Below, in pieces: positions 34,707 to 48,793 of a stretch of DNA of 64,000 bases. Source of the stretch: Sporodiniella umbellata. Taxonomy: Eukaryota; Mucoromycota; Mucoromycetes; Mucorales; Rhizopodaceae. A program made the position numbers and the translations under genes. The notes beneath the pieces are model-generated. The model had not been told where the DNA came from, ran no database searches, and saw only the letters and a list, made by a program, of their open reading frames with translations. Position 1 is the first letter of the stretch. Every line of letters begins with the position of its first letter. The DNA lies in contig JAIXMR010000002.1 in assembly GCA_025677835.1 (NCBI GenBank), positions 340,001 through 404,000 on the forward strand, given 5' to 3'.

Positions 34707-35063
34707 ATGGCCGGGCTTTTTTCTGTTGTAATTGGTCTCTTTTTTTTATTTACATTGACCGTTCAACAATCAGGCGGTACTGCTGAACAATTCATTTTGT
34801 GCGGTTTCTATACGGGTAGCGAAACGAACAGATTCCAGTGTCTTTATCAGGCTGAAAATGCGGCCGCTTGCCGAAATAAAGCTTTTAATATCTCAAACTC
34901 AAGCTGCGAGCCGACGCATCTTTTAACTGAGTGCAGCAAGAATTATGCCTACTGCAAGGCCTTAACAGATGATAATATAAAGAAAGAGTGCTCAACTCTT
35001 TTTGGAAATTATAGTATTGTTAACTCGACAACTCCTGAAGTCTGCCCAAGCCAGCAGGCTTAA
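34707..35063 (+). CDS. Small secreted cysteine-rich protein A, 118 aa
   Basis: A single exon. The N-terminus MAGLFSVVIGLFFLFTLTVQ is a classical signal peptide with likely cleavage after about residue 22-24. The mature part has eight cysteines (CGFY, FQC, AAC, SSC, TEC, YAYC, KEC, EVC) and three or four N-glycosylation sequons (for example NIS, NSS, NYS, NST). The cysteine spacing and the C-x-FY...T...C-x-Y start resemble protein B at 35769. No family is known to me. It could be a cell-wall or effector-like protein; this is inference from size, secretion signal and cysteine content. Confidence 0.75.
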   Translation: MAGLFSVVIGLFFLFTLTVQQSGGTAEQFILCGFYTGSETNRFQCLYQAENAAACRNKAFNISNSSCEPTHLLTECSKNYAYCKALTDDNIKKECSTLFGNYSIVNSTTPEVCPSQQA

Positions 35064-35071
35064 TGCAAAAT

Positions 35072-35120
35072 CCTTCCAAAATTCTGCATTCAAAACCCTT
35101 CCAAAATTCTGCATTCAAAA
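35072..35120 (+). repeat. Short tandem repeat after protein A
   Basis: Two units of about 25 bp, CCTTCCAAAATTCTGCATTC plus AAAAC, directly follow the stop codon of secreted protein A, in its 3' UTR. Confidence 0.85.
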
Positions 35121-35213
35121 ACCTTTTCGTTTCTGCTAATCGGTCTTGTGCTTTTCTTTTTCTTGTATAAAGTTCCAACCATTCGACTTTAAATAAAATT
35201 GATTACTCTTAAC

Positions 35214-35273
35214 AGCTGTTTTTCCTACATTCAAAAGTTGATTAAAGAGAGTTTTTCTTCTTTCTAGTTTATA
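35214..35273 (+). repeat. 60-bp direct repeat, copy 2
   Basis: The second copy of the element at 34352-34411, again upstream of a cysteine-rich secreted protein (protein B, start 35769). It marks a tandem segmental duplication that created the pair, or a shared promoter element. Confidence 0.9.
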
Positions 35274-35328
35274 TTTATTCAAATAAATTCCTCGTTACGA
35301 AAAAAAAAAAAAGACGCGCTAGCTGACG

Positions 35329-35667
35329 ATGAAGATCATGACGTCTAAACCAGCTATGGCCACTAAACTATACAAGCCCCTTGCAGACATCAGAAAAAAA
35401 AAAGTTTTGATCAACAATTTACATATCAATAAACACTGCAAGAAAGAGATAAAAAGAACGACGATAGCAATTTTAGATCTTGTTTATCGAACCAGGCTGC
35501 TTGAAGAACGAACAGTTAGCCTATACTCAACTACAAAATATTGTTTTTTATTATTTAATTTAAGCTTCTTCGGCCGAGGCTTTAAAAAATATATGTATCT
35601 CAAACAAATGCGTTTTATGCATCTGAACCGTTTGTGTATCCATAGTAAGTTTTTGTTTTCTGGTTAA
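35329..35667 (+). other. Uncertain open frame of 112 aa between the secreted pair
   Basis: An ATG frame, basic and without signal peptide, rich in Lys, Leu and Tyr, starting MKIMTSKPAMATKLYKPLAD. It begins 56 bp after the second copy of the 60-bp repeat. It could be a real small protein or an untranslated leader of protein B. No family is recognised. Confidence 0.25.
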
Positions 35668-35768
35668 TATATCCTCATATAACCAAACCGAACTCGCCTG
35701 AGATAACGCAAAACAAAAGATTTTTTTAACTTTTTTTTTTTTTTACAATCTAAACTTGTTCTCATCAA

Positions 35769-36065
35769 ATGTTCAAAACTGTATCTTTTATGTTTGGCTT
35801 CTTGGTCTTTGCCGCTATATCGACGTGGCCTGTTTCCGGAAATAATTGTAGCTTTTATAAGTCTACCAAAACTCAAAACTACATATGCAACTACACTATA
35901 GCTGGAGATATGGGATGCCATTCTTTTATTGAAAGTAAAAAAATCATTGTCTGCAGTATGGTGAATGAAACTGTTGACTATTGCAGACCTCCAAATGCTG
36001 ACGTTTTTCAAGAAGACTGCGGCAAAGTGGGTGGATCTTTTGCCAAAGTAACATCAAGGGCATAA
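35769..36065 (+). CDS. Small secreted cysteine-rich protein B, 98 aa
   Basis: A single exon with signal peptide MFKTVSFMFGFLVFAAISTW..VSG and mature NNCSFYKSTKTQNYIC..., six cysteines and sequons NCS, NYT and NET. Aligned with protein A it keeps the pattern C-x-FY-x4-T-x4-C-x-Y, then C, C, YC and C followed by a Gly and a C-terminal KV/IV. The two C-terminal-most cysteines of A have no partner here, so two residues were lost or gained as a pair. It is a paralogue of A by pattern; the function is unknown. Confidence 0.72.
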   Translation: MFKTVSFMFGFLVFAAISTWPVSGNNCSFYKSTKTQNYICNYTIAGDMGCHSFIESKKIIVCSMVNETVDYCRPPNADVFQEDCGKVGGSFAKVTSRA

Positions 36066-37860
36066 CTTTGAGCTAGTTGAAGATTTTAAACTCTAGTCTC
36101 TTAGAGAATATTTTTTTTGTGTCTTGTCTTCAGTATACATATTTTCTTGGCTAAAAAGAAAGTTGAAAATAAATAAAAACCTTTTGTTGTTATAGTTTGT
36201 TAGCTGTTGATTTTAGTTTTTTGTTGATGAAATTTTGTTGACTTCGGGGGTACAACCTTATGTGCCCTACTTTTGGCTAATATCTTACACCGACTGGAAA
36301 AAATATACAGCTGTTGAAACAAAGAAGCATTTTCTGCTAGAAAGCCTTCATTTGCCAACTTTTTTTTTGTCCTCATAGCACAAACTCTTTGTTATACAAC
36401 ACAAAGGATAAAATAAAAGTTAGAGATTGAAAAAAAAAAAAAGCTCACAGAAACCAAGGCCATAAAGATGCAATTGTTCGTGTAGTTCGAACAGTAGGAG
36501 AAAATTGACATTGATGTCTGCAGCTTTGAATGTTCCACTTTGATAAACGGAGAGGGTCCAAAAATTTTTTTGAAAGGCAGAGTTTTAACTAATTTTTATA
36601 TAAAACAAACCTATTCTTTAAGGTTATGACCCTATTTCTACCATGAGCTTCCTCTACATCGCCGCTGTTCGTATTTTGCCTTTTAACAATACAAATTTAC
36701 TTTGCGACATTCCTGCCACTCTTTCTTCTGTATATAGCCTTCGCTGTATATATTCAATAACAGCTCTTCTAATATTGAGTTGCCATACATTTATTGTGGT
36801 TGTGTTTCAGGCAATCTTAATCTGTAGACATGGCATAAAGGTATGGCTCAATCCAAAAAGTAAAAGAGATATAACTTTCTTTAATAGTTCTAACCACGAT
36901 CAATGGTTAAATGAGATACTGCATACTGCAATGACCACAAGTTTCTATATTTACAGTCTTAAAATATGGCTATTTCAAACTCCCACTTTTAAAGGTCCAA
37001 AAAGAAAAAAACAAATAAATTAAAATTCTGAGTAACCAAAAGAAAGTCAAGTCAGCTGTTGAACTGACAGAAAAACAAGAACAATAATCACCCCAAAAAA
37101 AAATAATAAAAATAAAAAATAAAAAAACAGGGCGCAAATATAAGAAGAGTAAAAATAGATTGATTTAGAAATCAAAGAAGTTGTGAAAGATAGCAAAAAA
37201 GAAAGAGGAAATTGTTTAAAGAAGACAACTGAGCTGTTGACGGTAAATCGAGACAGTATGAAGGGTATAACGAATTATACCTTTATTGTGCCGTCCACAA
37301 CTCAGTTCAAGAACAAAAAAAAAAAAAAAAAAAAACTGACTGTAATACATACTTTGTGATACAGACACTGGTGCAACATGCAGAAAGGATGATGTTCCAA
37401 TTGGCTTAGAATTTATTTTCTAAAAAAGATAAAAGAAAAAAAAGGCAATGGAAGGCTTGTTCATAACAGGTGAATTAAAAAACACAAAAACTTCTTTTGA
37501 CAGGACTTTGTTTGTTTCTTTAATTTGTCAAAAGGAAAAGACAGAATGGCCTTTTCAATTTTTCTGGATAATAAAAGGTCAGAATTTTGCCTTTAGCACG
37601 TGTCTGTATTACACCACTTTTTTTTTTTTTTTTTTTTTGAAAAGGTGGTTAGAAGTAGAAAATTCTTTTCTTTTGTTTTCTGCTCTTTTATCTATCTTTT
37701 TTTTTTTTTTTTCATCTTTGGATTACTCGATTCTTACTTTGTAATTTCTTTTCTCAAATTTTTGAAAGAATAAATCTTTTATTTTAAAACAACCAACCAA
37801 AAGAGAGGGAGAGAGAAAAAAAAAATCCAATTTCACTTTTTATAACAAATATTTCGAAAC
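36066..37860. other. Intergenic region with an uncertain hydrophobic frame
   Basis: It holds a 126-codon plus-strand frame at 36643-37023 (MSFLYIAAVRILPFNN...; hydrophobic around residues 30-60, basic C-terminus). I cannot match it and it may be chance. T runs occur at 37617-37638 and 37698-37712, and an A run at 37315-37335. The stretch after 37740 is the leader of the next gene. Confidence 0.35.
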
Positions 37861-38193
37861 ATGCCATTAGAGGAACCAAGCAAACAAGGCCATAAAACAC
37901 ATTCTTCTTTACCTTCACTCACTTTTTCAATCACAAGTACTGAACATAACCCAAGCCATCCATCATCACCGCTTGGTACCAGCTTCGATACAAGTCTGTT
38001 GTCAAAAAGACCCAACGAGCCTACGAAACGTTGGGACGATTCACAGTTAGAAATGGAACTGGCAGACGACGATGATTTCATCCAGCCCAGACGGCCCTCA
38101 CTCCGCTTGAAGCAAAAGCTGCTACCTTCAGAAAACTATTGGAAAGGTAGACTGACAAACTATTTAAACAAGCTGAGTCATTGGTTTTCATAA
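37861..38193 (+). CDS. Hypothetical protein, 110 aa
   Basis: A single exon, probably disordered, rich in Ser, Pro and Lys, with an acidic ELADDDDF segment near residue 68 followed by basic RRPSLRLKQK, a possible kinase site or nuclear signal. The C-terminus NYWKGRLTNYLNKLSHWFS could form an amphipathic helix. No family is recognised. It is convergent with the gene that ends at 38341, separated by about 150 bp that include ATT/TTA-rich repeats. Confidence 0.55.
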   Translation: MPLEEPSKQGHKTHSSLPSLTFSITSTEHNPSHPSSPLGTSFDTSLLSKRPNEPTKRWDDSQLEMELADDDDFIQPRRPSLRLKQKLLPSENYWKGRLTNYLNKLSHWFS

Positions 38194-38340
38194 CAACACC
38201 CTTTATTATTGTTATTATTATTGTTATTATTATTACTGTTATTATTTTTATTCCGTTTTATTTCTCTATTATTATTTTTTTTTTTTTGTTGTAAATACTT
38301 TATTAAATAGAATTCTTTTCCTGTCTTTACTGTTACCCAT

Positions 38341-39119
38341 TCAAAAAGAAATAACATTCAAGTTTTCAAAGATACGCGTGGTAAGTTGCTCAAATGACTC
38401 AGCAGTGGAGCCCTCTCTAGGCTTAGTATAAGTAGCTTCTTCATTGTCTCTATATTTCGCAAACTGATTATAACTCGGGGTCTCTGATGTTTGAAGGGTG
38501 GTTTCTTTGATCAATCGGAACTTTTGTGAATTCCCCGAACTGGTTAAAGAGGGTCTTCCTTCAATACAGACCGGATTGGAAATCAGCTGTTTCGTGATTT
38601 CTTGGCTATTGTTGTTCTCATTCTTTGCCTAAAAAAAAAAAAAAAAAAAGCGGGAAGATGTGAATTAACGTATACAGATCGCTTTTAAGGACTTACTTTA
38701 GGTAAATACATCTTCTTGAACTGACGTTTAAGTCCACCAAAGACAGATTTTTTCTTTTCACTGGTCATAGAAGCCGAATAATCAGAATCCAGAAAAGACC
38801 GTTGAGAGTTTTTGAAAGCATCGGACATTAACATATACGATTTGCCATCGCTACTATAAATACTACTCTCGAGATCCTGCAGACTCCTGTTCCCCTTCTT
38901 GCTCCAGGAACGGTGGTGGCGATGGTGGTGGTGATGATGTGTTTTATGAATGTCTTCTTCATACTCTCCTTCTTCGTTAAACATTGGGTTCTCAGGTGAG
39001 GTTGTTGTACTGTTTCCTAGTAACTCTGGCGTCTCTTCATTATCGTAGTCGCTAAAGTTGACCATATCCTCTTCTCCATAAAATGAATAACCAGACATTC
39101 TCTGCTTGTTGTCGCTCAT
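38341..39119 (-). CDS. Hypothetical disordered protein, 236 aa
   Basis: Two exons (38697-39119 and 38341-38628) give 236 residues, exact. The protein is low in hydrophobic residues, with Asn/Asp/Glu/Ser-rich text, a His cluster of about ten (THHHHHHRHH) near residue 62, a SWSKKGNRSL patch and a basic GGLKRQFKKMYLPK segment at the exon end. No domain is recognised. The intron has a T run just upstream of TTTAG. Function unknown; the His run may bind metal or simply be low complexity. Confidence 0.6.
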
Positions 39120-39695
39120 CTTTCAAAAAAAAAAAAACAAAAAAAACAAACAAAAAAAACAAAAATAAAAAACGGCTTGTAATAGAACAAGGGGTTGAAA
39201 AAACAAAAAAGAAGAAAACAAAGGGTCTATCGTTTCTTGTTCAACACCTTTATATTTTTTTTAAAAAAAAAAAAAAAAGAGATAAATATGTGGAAAAAAA
39301 TAAAACGGTAATTCTCCGTAACAGAAAGTTCATAACTTCTCTTTGGATTTTATTTCGTAAACATTTGTTGTTGGTTTACCTTTTTTATTATTATTATTTT
39401 TGCTTAAAAAATGACACTTAATCTCCGTTGTCCAAAAAAAAAAAAAAAGGGGGGGGGAAACCCATTAAACCAAAGTTTGCATTCCAAAAAGTCACGATTG
39501 GTTACAATAAAAAGACCTGATGATTGGTTAATATCGTCCAGTTAATTTGATTAAATAATATAAAACGGGAAAGTTATTATTATAAAAGAACAGGGAAGAT
39601 GAGAATTGTATTAAAAGTACTGTTCTTTTTGATTAAGAATACTGTATATATGTATATATGTTGGTGGGTGGATAGGTTGTATTTTGCTTTGCTTT
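39120..39695. other. Leader/intergenic region
   Basis: A-rich leader of the previous minus-strand gene, an A16 run at 39263-39278, an A15-G8 run at 39434-39457, and the 3' flank of ERG1. No gene. Confidence 0.5.
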
Positions 39696-42757
<3,062 letters not shown>

Positions 42758-44111
42758 TTAGCCAAAAGGACACCCACGCTTAGTCTTTAAAAGATTATCT
42801 GGTCCAACTTCCGAAATTCTGTATCCATCTTCGTACAAACGGTTGCCATACGCGAAGAAGTTGGGAACATATTTGCCCTGTGAGTTGGCATGTATGGGTG
42901 TCTGAACTTCAAAGGAAGTTCTTGGTAACTTGAAGTGCCGAATAAAAAAAGCGCGCAATCCAAACAAAAAAGAAACCATGTTGGAAAGATATTTGCTTCC
43001 TTTGGGCAAACCCAAAGCCGCTGCTGCTTTTGGGTGCATAATAGAGGAAATTGTACGACACGAAAAGTTGAAAATGTACTTTGAAAACGGGAGATCGCTA
43101 ATCATCAACTCTATAGTAGGCTTAGTAAGCTTTCAGTTGGCATTGCTGTATTCATAGTGCTTTTCGGCAAAGTCCTGACAACAAATTAATTTTTTAGGAA
43201 CTGTGGTTCAATTTGCTTACTTCTCTAAACTCCAGTAACTTTTCATAGCTATCTGGAATATTCTTTAGCCCCATTTGCTCTGCAATGTCATACCAGAACC
43301 GATATAGAGCCTTAAATTTTTGGGTAAAGTAGTTAGCGATTCTTTCAATTTTTGTACAATGTTGTATATATCTACGTTAATTTCTCTGATGTCAAGTTTT
43401 CTCCACTCGTATTTATTAATCCAAGCTATGGGGTCTTCTACAAATATCGCAATCGTATGTAAATAATTGTCGTTTTTAACATTATAAAACGAGTGGATCT
43501 TATTCATTTGCTTGATAGCATCCTGACTTCTTTGCCATTGTATATCTATGTCTTCTTGAGACGTTTGCGGGTTTTCTTTCAGTTGATTTCCAATTCTACC
43601 GAATATTTCAAAAAATTCAGCCACTAAAAGACCCGTTTCCTCATAGCGACGATCTGTTTGTTTTGTTATCTGGTTTGTAGACAACATAAGTTTCGCGTCT
43701 TCGGGAATAGCAAAAGGTTTGATTAATCCTATTACTAAGGAAAGCGCGTGTGAAACTAAAAAAAAAAAAAAAAAAAAAGCTGTTAGCGATTGTGTTCTTT
43801 GATCACATTTAAACACACATCCTTGTATGTATAGGTTATTTTTTATACATACACACAAATTCTTTGTGAGCTGTGATAGTTACGATTTCAGCAGCAGCTT
43901 TTGAGTCTTTAAGAATCTGATCGGGATCTGGATACCTTTCTTGAATGTATTTTAAGTTCTTATAACGTAAATGGTGTACCAGCCCTAAGTAAGAGACAGC
44001 CAAAACTGCAATAAAAGAATATAGGTAGTAAGCAATAGAGGGTTCCCATTTGGAAGCAAAAATTTGATGGGGCAAATATATAGCTTGAAATAGTTCCAAA
44101 AGACAAACCAT
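42758..44111 (-). pseudogene. mpaB/rubber-oxygenase-type (DUF2236-like) protein with an in-frame stop
   Basis: Four exons (43853-44111, 43358-43755, 43221-43310, 42758-43174) make 388 codons in one frame. After an N-terminal membrane segment (about residues 23-45) the family pattern is clear: RRYEETGLLVAEFFEIFG, AIKQMNKIHSFYNVKNDNYL, IFVEDPIAWINKYEWRKL, ALYRFWYDIAEQMGL and MHPKAAAALGLPKG. The family (fungal mpaB, bacterial Lcp/rubber oxygenase catalytic domain) binds haem and cleaves olefins oxidatively. In exon 4 a TGA at 43133-43135 interrupts the text between NAN and KLTKPTIELM. A cryptic acceptor TTACTAAG at about 43118 would skip it in frame, deleting a conserved stretch. Thus it is either a recent pseudogene or depends on such splicing. 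Confidence 0.7.
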
Positions 44112-47100
44112 TTTGACTGATTCTAATGTTTTTAAATATTGTGTTTTGAAAGCAAAAGATAAAAACGAAAGCTGTATGTGAATTTATACCCAAAGCATAG
44201 TATGATTGGATCTACTAATAACAGGCTGTCTCTAACTTCTGCAAACGTCAACCTTTTTTTTTTAAAAAAAAAAGAAGCAAAAGTAACTTTACGGCACTAT
44301 GCCACTGTTGCGAAAAAAAAAAAAAGGGGGCATTTTAGCACATATCAAATTGGATAAAGCAAACTTTTTGTATCCAATGTAATGGGTTGCTCATTAAAAA
44401 TACAGCAAATAAATGTAAGAAAACGATCGTTACTATTATACATAAGTGGGAAAGAATGTATTTTACTTGAAGCCCAGTTAGTGCATATCAAAAAGCAAGA
44501 TCTGAAACCTCAACAAAAACTGAAGACGAGCGTGGTCATCTCTTATTAGCGTACCACATTCAAAGTTGCATCATACTTCGATACTAATGTAGTTTATCTT
44601 TCTAATACTCCCCTACCTTATTGGTACCAATACCTCTATATATTGGTTAAAAGGAAACAAATTGCAATGTGATAATGGGCAGCGTTTCTATAGAATGATC
44701 TGCAACAGCTCGGGAAAATTTAAGAAAAAGTGCATATTTCTTTTCTGGCTCTTGTTCTGTCAGTTTTAGGAGTTTTTTTTTTTTTTTGATGTAGTGACAT
44801 TTTTGTTTATTTATTTTAAAAACTATATGTTGTAAAGCGCTTTAGTACAAGAGATTATGATTTTGCTATAAAGGTTGCATATGGAAAGATGTTTGTTACA
44901 TTTAAAACAGCTCTTAAATGATTTGTTCAGGTTTATATTTTTCGGAATAGTCAATGTCTGTTGTAAACAGATTGGTCTTAAAAAGCTTGCTGTTTGAATT
45001 TTCCCAGTAACCTAACTAAGTGCCGTTCATGACTAAACTCGAATAAGCTGCTTAAAGACCCGCTAAACTCTAGAGTATATATCTTTAGGAATTGGTACTC
45101 CAAAATACAAAGTCCACATTTTCTTTTTCGGACCATTAGTCGGAACCGGCTTCCTTATTACAGTTGACTCAGGGTATTTTCCATTGCTTTAGACCTGTAC
45201 AAAAGTTGGGTTTGTTTTCTTTTGGTAATTATCGTACATGTATTCCATAGTAATTACCTTTGTCTTTTTTTTTTTATAGGTATTTTTTTCCTGTCTAATG
45301 CATCAGTCCTTCCATATATGTTAATTGGATTTTAGCAGCTTTTCTATTTGAAGACAACTATCTGCTGATAATCAGAGTATCTTTTTGAGTGCGTGTTTCA
45401 AAGGTAGTTCAGTTAAAATAGCAATAGAACTACATCCGTCGTTAGTCTTATAGTTAAATCATAGTATGGGTTTAGACTATGTTTGTAAATTCAAGAAAGA
45501 GGACTAGAGTTGCAGAATCTTGTACTATTGACAAAACCGTTTCAAATCTATATAACAAAACTGTCATACGGAAATCAACGGTTGCATACTTTCTGTATAC
45601 CTATTGAAGATAACCTATTTCAGAGATTCAAAAGTTACAGTTCTCTTGGAAAAAGAGAAATGGCCATTTGGCCATAATAGACCAGTAAACTCTTTTATTG
45701 TTTCAAATAACTCTATATTAGAAATAGGATGCTTTTTAAAAGGCACTTTATGAAGTTGACAGGTACCAGCTTTTTTTTTTCTTCGGAAATAAGATGTTTC
45801 TAGTAGTTATAAACTCTTTTATGGGCGTTTGATTGGCAGATTGAACTTTTGGCTTCATTTTATACGCCCCCTGCGCTATTTTTCAGAATTTATGCCGGTC
45901 ACGCATTTCTAAAGTATCCTTACACTCTTATTTTCCCCCATTTGTTTAACGATCGTTGAAATTTATACTTGCCACTAGTAAGTGGACGTCTATCTATCTC
46001 TGTAATCCACTCTTTTTTTTTTTTTTTTTTTTTGAAAACCGTATTCTTGCATCGTTTGGTCTCCGTCAATCGACGGTACCCCATGAGGTTTTGTGATGGG
46101 AAACCACCTTGCGCTATCCCTCATCCTTAAATTTCCAATAAAGTCAAGAGTGCATCCGCACTTGTCTGGATGTTGCTCTCGAAACCGTTTCTTTGTACTC
46201 AATCCCATAACTGCCTTGAAAAATCGAGAAAGTGCAGGACTATTTCAATACAAGTGGAGCGAATGTAGCCATTCCCTTAATTGAGCTTTCTCTCAAAAAT
46301 TTGGGTTGCTAGATATACTCCCGTTTATTACCTTTGTTGATATCTTGCCGTCGCAATAGGCCAGCGACGTTAACTGTCTTTTTACAATTTTGGCTGTATC
46401 GGAGTGATTTCAGGTTTTCTTTTTACCATTTTAGGACCAAAGGAATCTAGCAGGGACAACCAAAAAAAAAAAAAAAAGAGAAGTAGAGGTAATAGGAGCA
46501 ATGGTCGATATTTAGTAAAGGAAAAACAATCAAACTACGCATTCAAAGAGTCTTAATACAAGTCCATAGTTCATAGTAAGGTTATACTAATGTATTCTAA
46601 TGCAAAAATAGTTTTCCTCAGTTTATCAAACAGCAGCAGGTGTTGAAGTATAGATACGCACTGCGATCTGAGCACTAAAAAAACAAAAAATAGAAACCTT
46701 TTTTTTTTACTCAAGTAAACTAAAGGTTTATTAATTACTATTTAAGAGATGGAAATACGTGTACTTGCAATCCCTTACTGTTCAAATCGTTCTCACACTA
46801 GAGTAGGTCCTTTGTCTGAGAAACCACGGTGTATATTCCAACTGTAACCCAAAATGTATAAAAAGGAGATTTTGAAGGGACAGTAAGTTTTGTGAAGTAG
46901 ATCATCTAATTTATACATTTGCTTAAAGCAACTAGGTTGAAAAGACGCTTAGGGGGAATTTTTTAGAAGGTTGGATGGCTCATCGTCCTTGTAAGCCAAA
47001 CCCGAGAAACCTAGGAACATGTTTCCCTTCTGAGTCAGCACATGCAGGTACCTGGACTTCAAAGAAGGTTTTTTTTTAACAGGAAATATACCAAGTTTTG

Positions 47101-48793
47101 AAACATACAGTACAGCCAAAAAAAAAAAAAAAAGGGTAAAGGGAAGCCTGTAATTTTTTAACAAAAAAAGATGCTAAACAACAGTACAAACTGTTTTTAT
47201 GTATTAGATACAACTACTACCACGTAATGTTGATACTATTTGTAAGCGTTTTTACCTGATAAGCTTAATGCCATCTGTTCATTCAGAACATTTTTTTTAG
47301 CTAGAAAACAGCCAACGTTTTGTATTTTCAAAGCTATAACCAATTCCCTGGTTAGCTTGTATTTTGAAAAGTACAATGAAACCCTTGATGTGATTTTTTA
47401 AGCGCATATGAAAATAAAAAATCCCTTGTTAAATGAGATCTCTGTTAATAGAAAAAGAAAATGAAAGCTTTACTGCCACCAAAAAAAAAAGGGGGGGAAG
47501 AGTGGAAAGCTATTATTGCAGTGGATTCTTTCATAAGACAAGTTGGATTGTATTTACAGAAGTAAAACTTGAGCCAATCGAAAGCACGTTTGGGCTGTAA
47601 ACGCTGGTCGGCATTTCAACTTTCATTTTTGGCAATCCCGAATGACGTACTTCATTACTCGAAAACACTCACCATCTACTTTTTCCAGTGCTGTGAACGG
47701 CTCTATAACGAGTGCCAAGGTTAGCCTTCTTCAAAAAAAAAAAAGCTAAACAAGCTGATCTGAAAAATTATGCAGTGGGGATGGTAGTGAAGCTGTAGAC
47801 TGGCTTGATAGACTCTCACTTCTTTATGGAAATGGCGATCACGCCAAACAATTAACAGGTCGTAAACCCATGACCTAGAAAAAACGGATGTTGTTATGGC
47901 AGAGCTAGAAGCGCTCTGTTGAGGTCTGTTCATAGCCAAGCGAAAGCCCCCAGAAGAATTTACTTTTCCAGGCTAAAAGCGTAAGTGAGAGCATGGCATA
48001 AGCGCCAACCGACGCGCGATACAATTCTTGAAAGCGTCAGTAAAAGGAGAAGAGAGAGAGAGAATGCAAAAGGAGTGTGTGTGTCAGTTTTCTTTTTAAA
48101 GATAGTAAAAGGACGACAGAAAGAGATCTGATTGGCCGAGATGGTGCCATCAAAAGATATGTTCTCATCTTTTGTTTTATTCTACAGCCTTTCTTGCCGT
48201 CTTGTTCTTATTCCTTTACCCTTTTTAAGACTGTACCTTGATCACATTTACGCCATTTTGCTGGCCATGGATACCGAAAAGTAAAAAAGCTTCAAGGGCA
48301 GCACGTGAACATACAGTCTAAACCTAATTAAGAAAAGATGATGTAATCATTAACGACGTAATCTTTACACTCCTACCAGCCTCTCTTGCCTGCCAGTTTT
48401 TTTTTTTTTTTTTTTTTTTCTTTGCTCTTTTTCTTTTCTTTGTATTTTCAGGTTTTGCTTGCCAAAAAAAAAAAAAAAAAAAAAAAGAGAGAGAAAAAGA
48501 GAGGGAAAGAACCGTGAAAGAAAAGGAAATCAAGCAAAAAAGAAAATCTTTTTAGCAGACAGCAGAAGAGAGAGAAAAAAAAACCCTATTTTATTCAAAA
48601 CATTTCATCATACAGAAAAGAAAAATTTTTTTGTATTTATTTATTTGAAAGATCCAGCCAAAGAAAAAAAAATAGTAAGAGAATTGTAACTATTTGAATA
48701 ACGATAATGACAATAACCAATGATTTCTTTTTGCCAGGCCTAAAAAAAGAAAGCCCGTTTATCAAAGTCATTTCTCGAAACAAGTCTCTTATT
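44112..48793. other. Gene-poor region, 4.7 kb, with a decayed gene fragment
   Basis: AT-rich sequence with homopolymers (T10A10 at 44254-44273, T runs near 46013-46034, A/T runs near 48398-48485) and (GA)n at 48050-48063. A minus-strand 60-codon frame at 46208-46030 (MGLSTKKRFREQHPDKCGCT...) is not recognised. A fragment of an mpaB-like gene lies at about 46948-47072, listed separately. The final 600 bp form the promoter of the bZIP gene. Confidence 0.5.
46948..47072 (-). pseudogene. Decayed fragment of an mpaB-like oxygenase
   Basis: DNA such as CTAGGAACATGTTTCCCTTC, TGAGTCAGCACATGCAGG and GGACTTCAAAGAAGGTT parallels the 3' end of the oxygenase gene at 42780-42925 (GGGAACATATTTGCCCTGTG, AGTTGGCATGTATGGG, GAACTTCAAAGGAAGTT), in the same order and on the same strand. 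The reading frame here is disrupted and no further exons are recognisable, so it is a relic of a duplicate. Confidence 0.62.

Noticed and set aside
44900..45310. Possible P450 remnant near 45.1 kb (text similar to KPVPTNGPKK on the minus strand)
   Set aside because: Only a short weak resemblance to the P450 C-terminal exon; haem loop and other motifs are absent.
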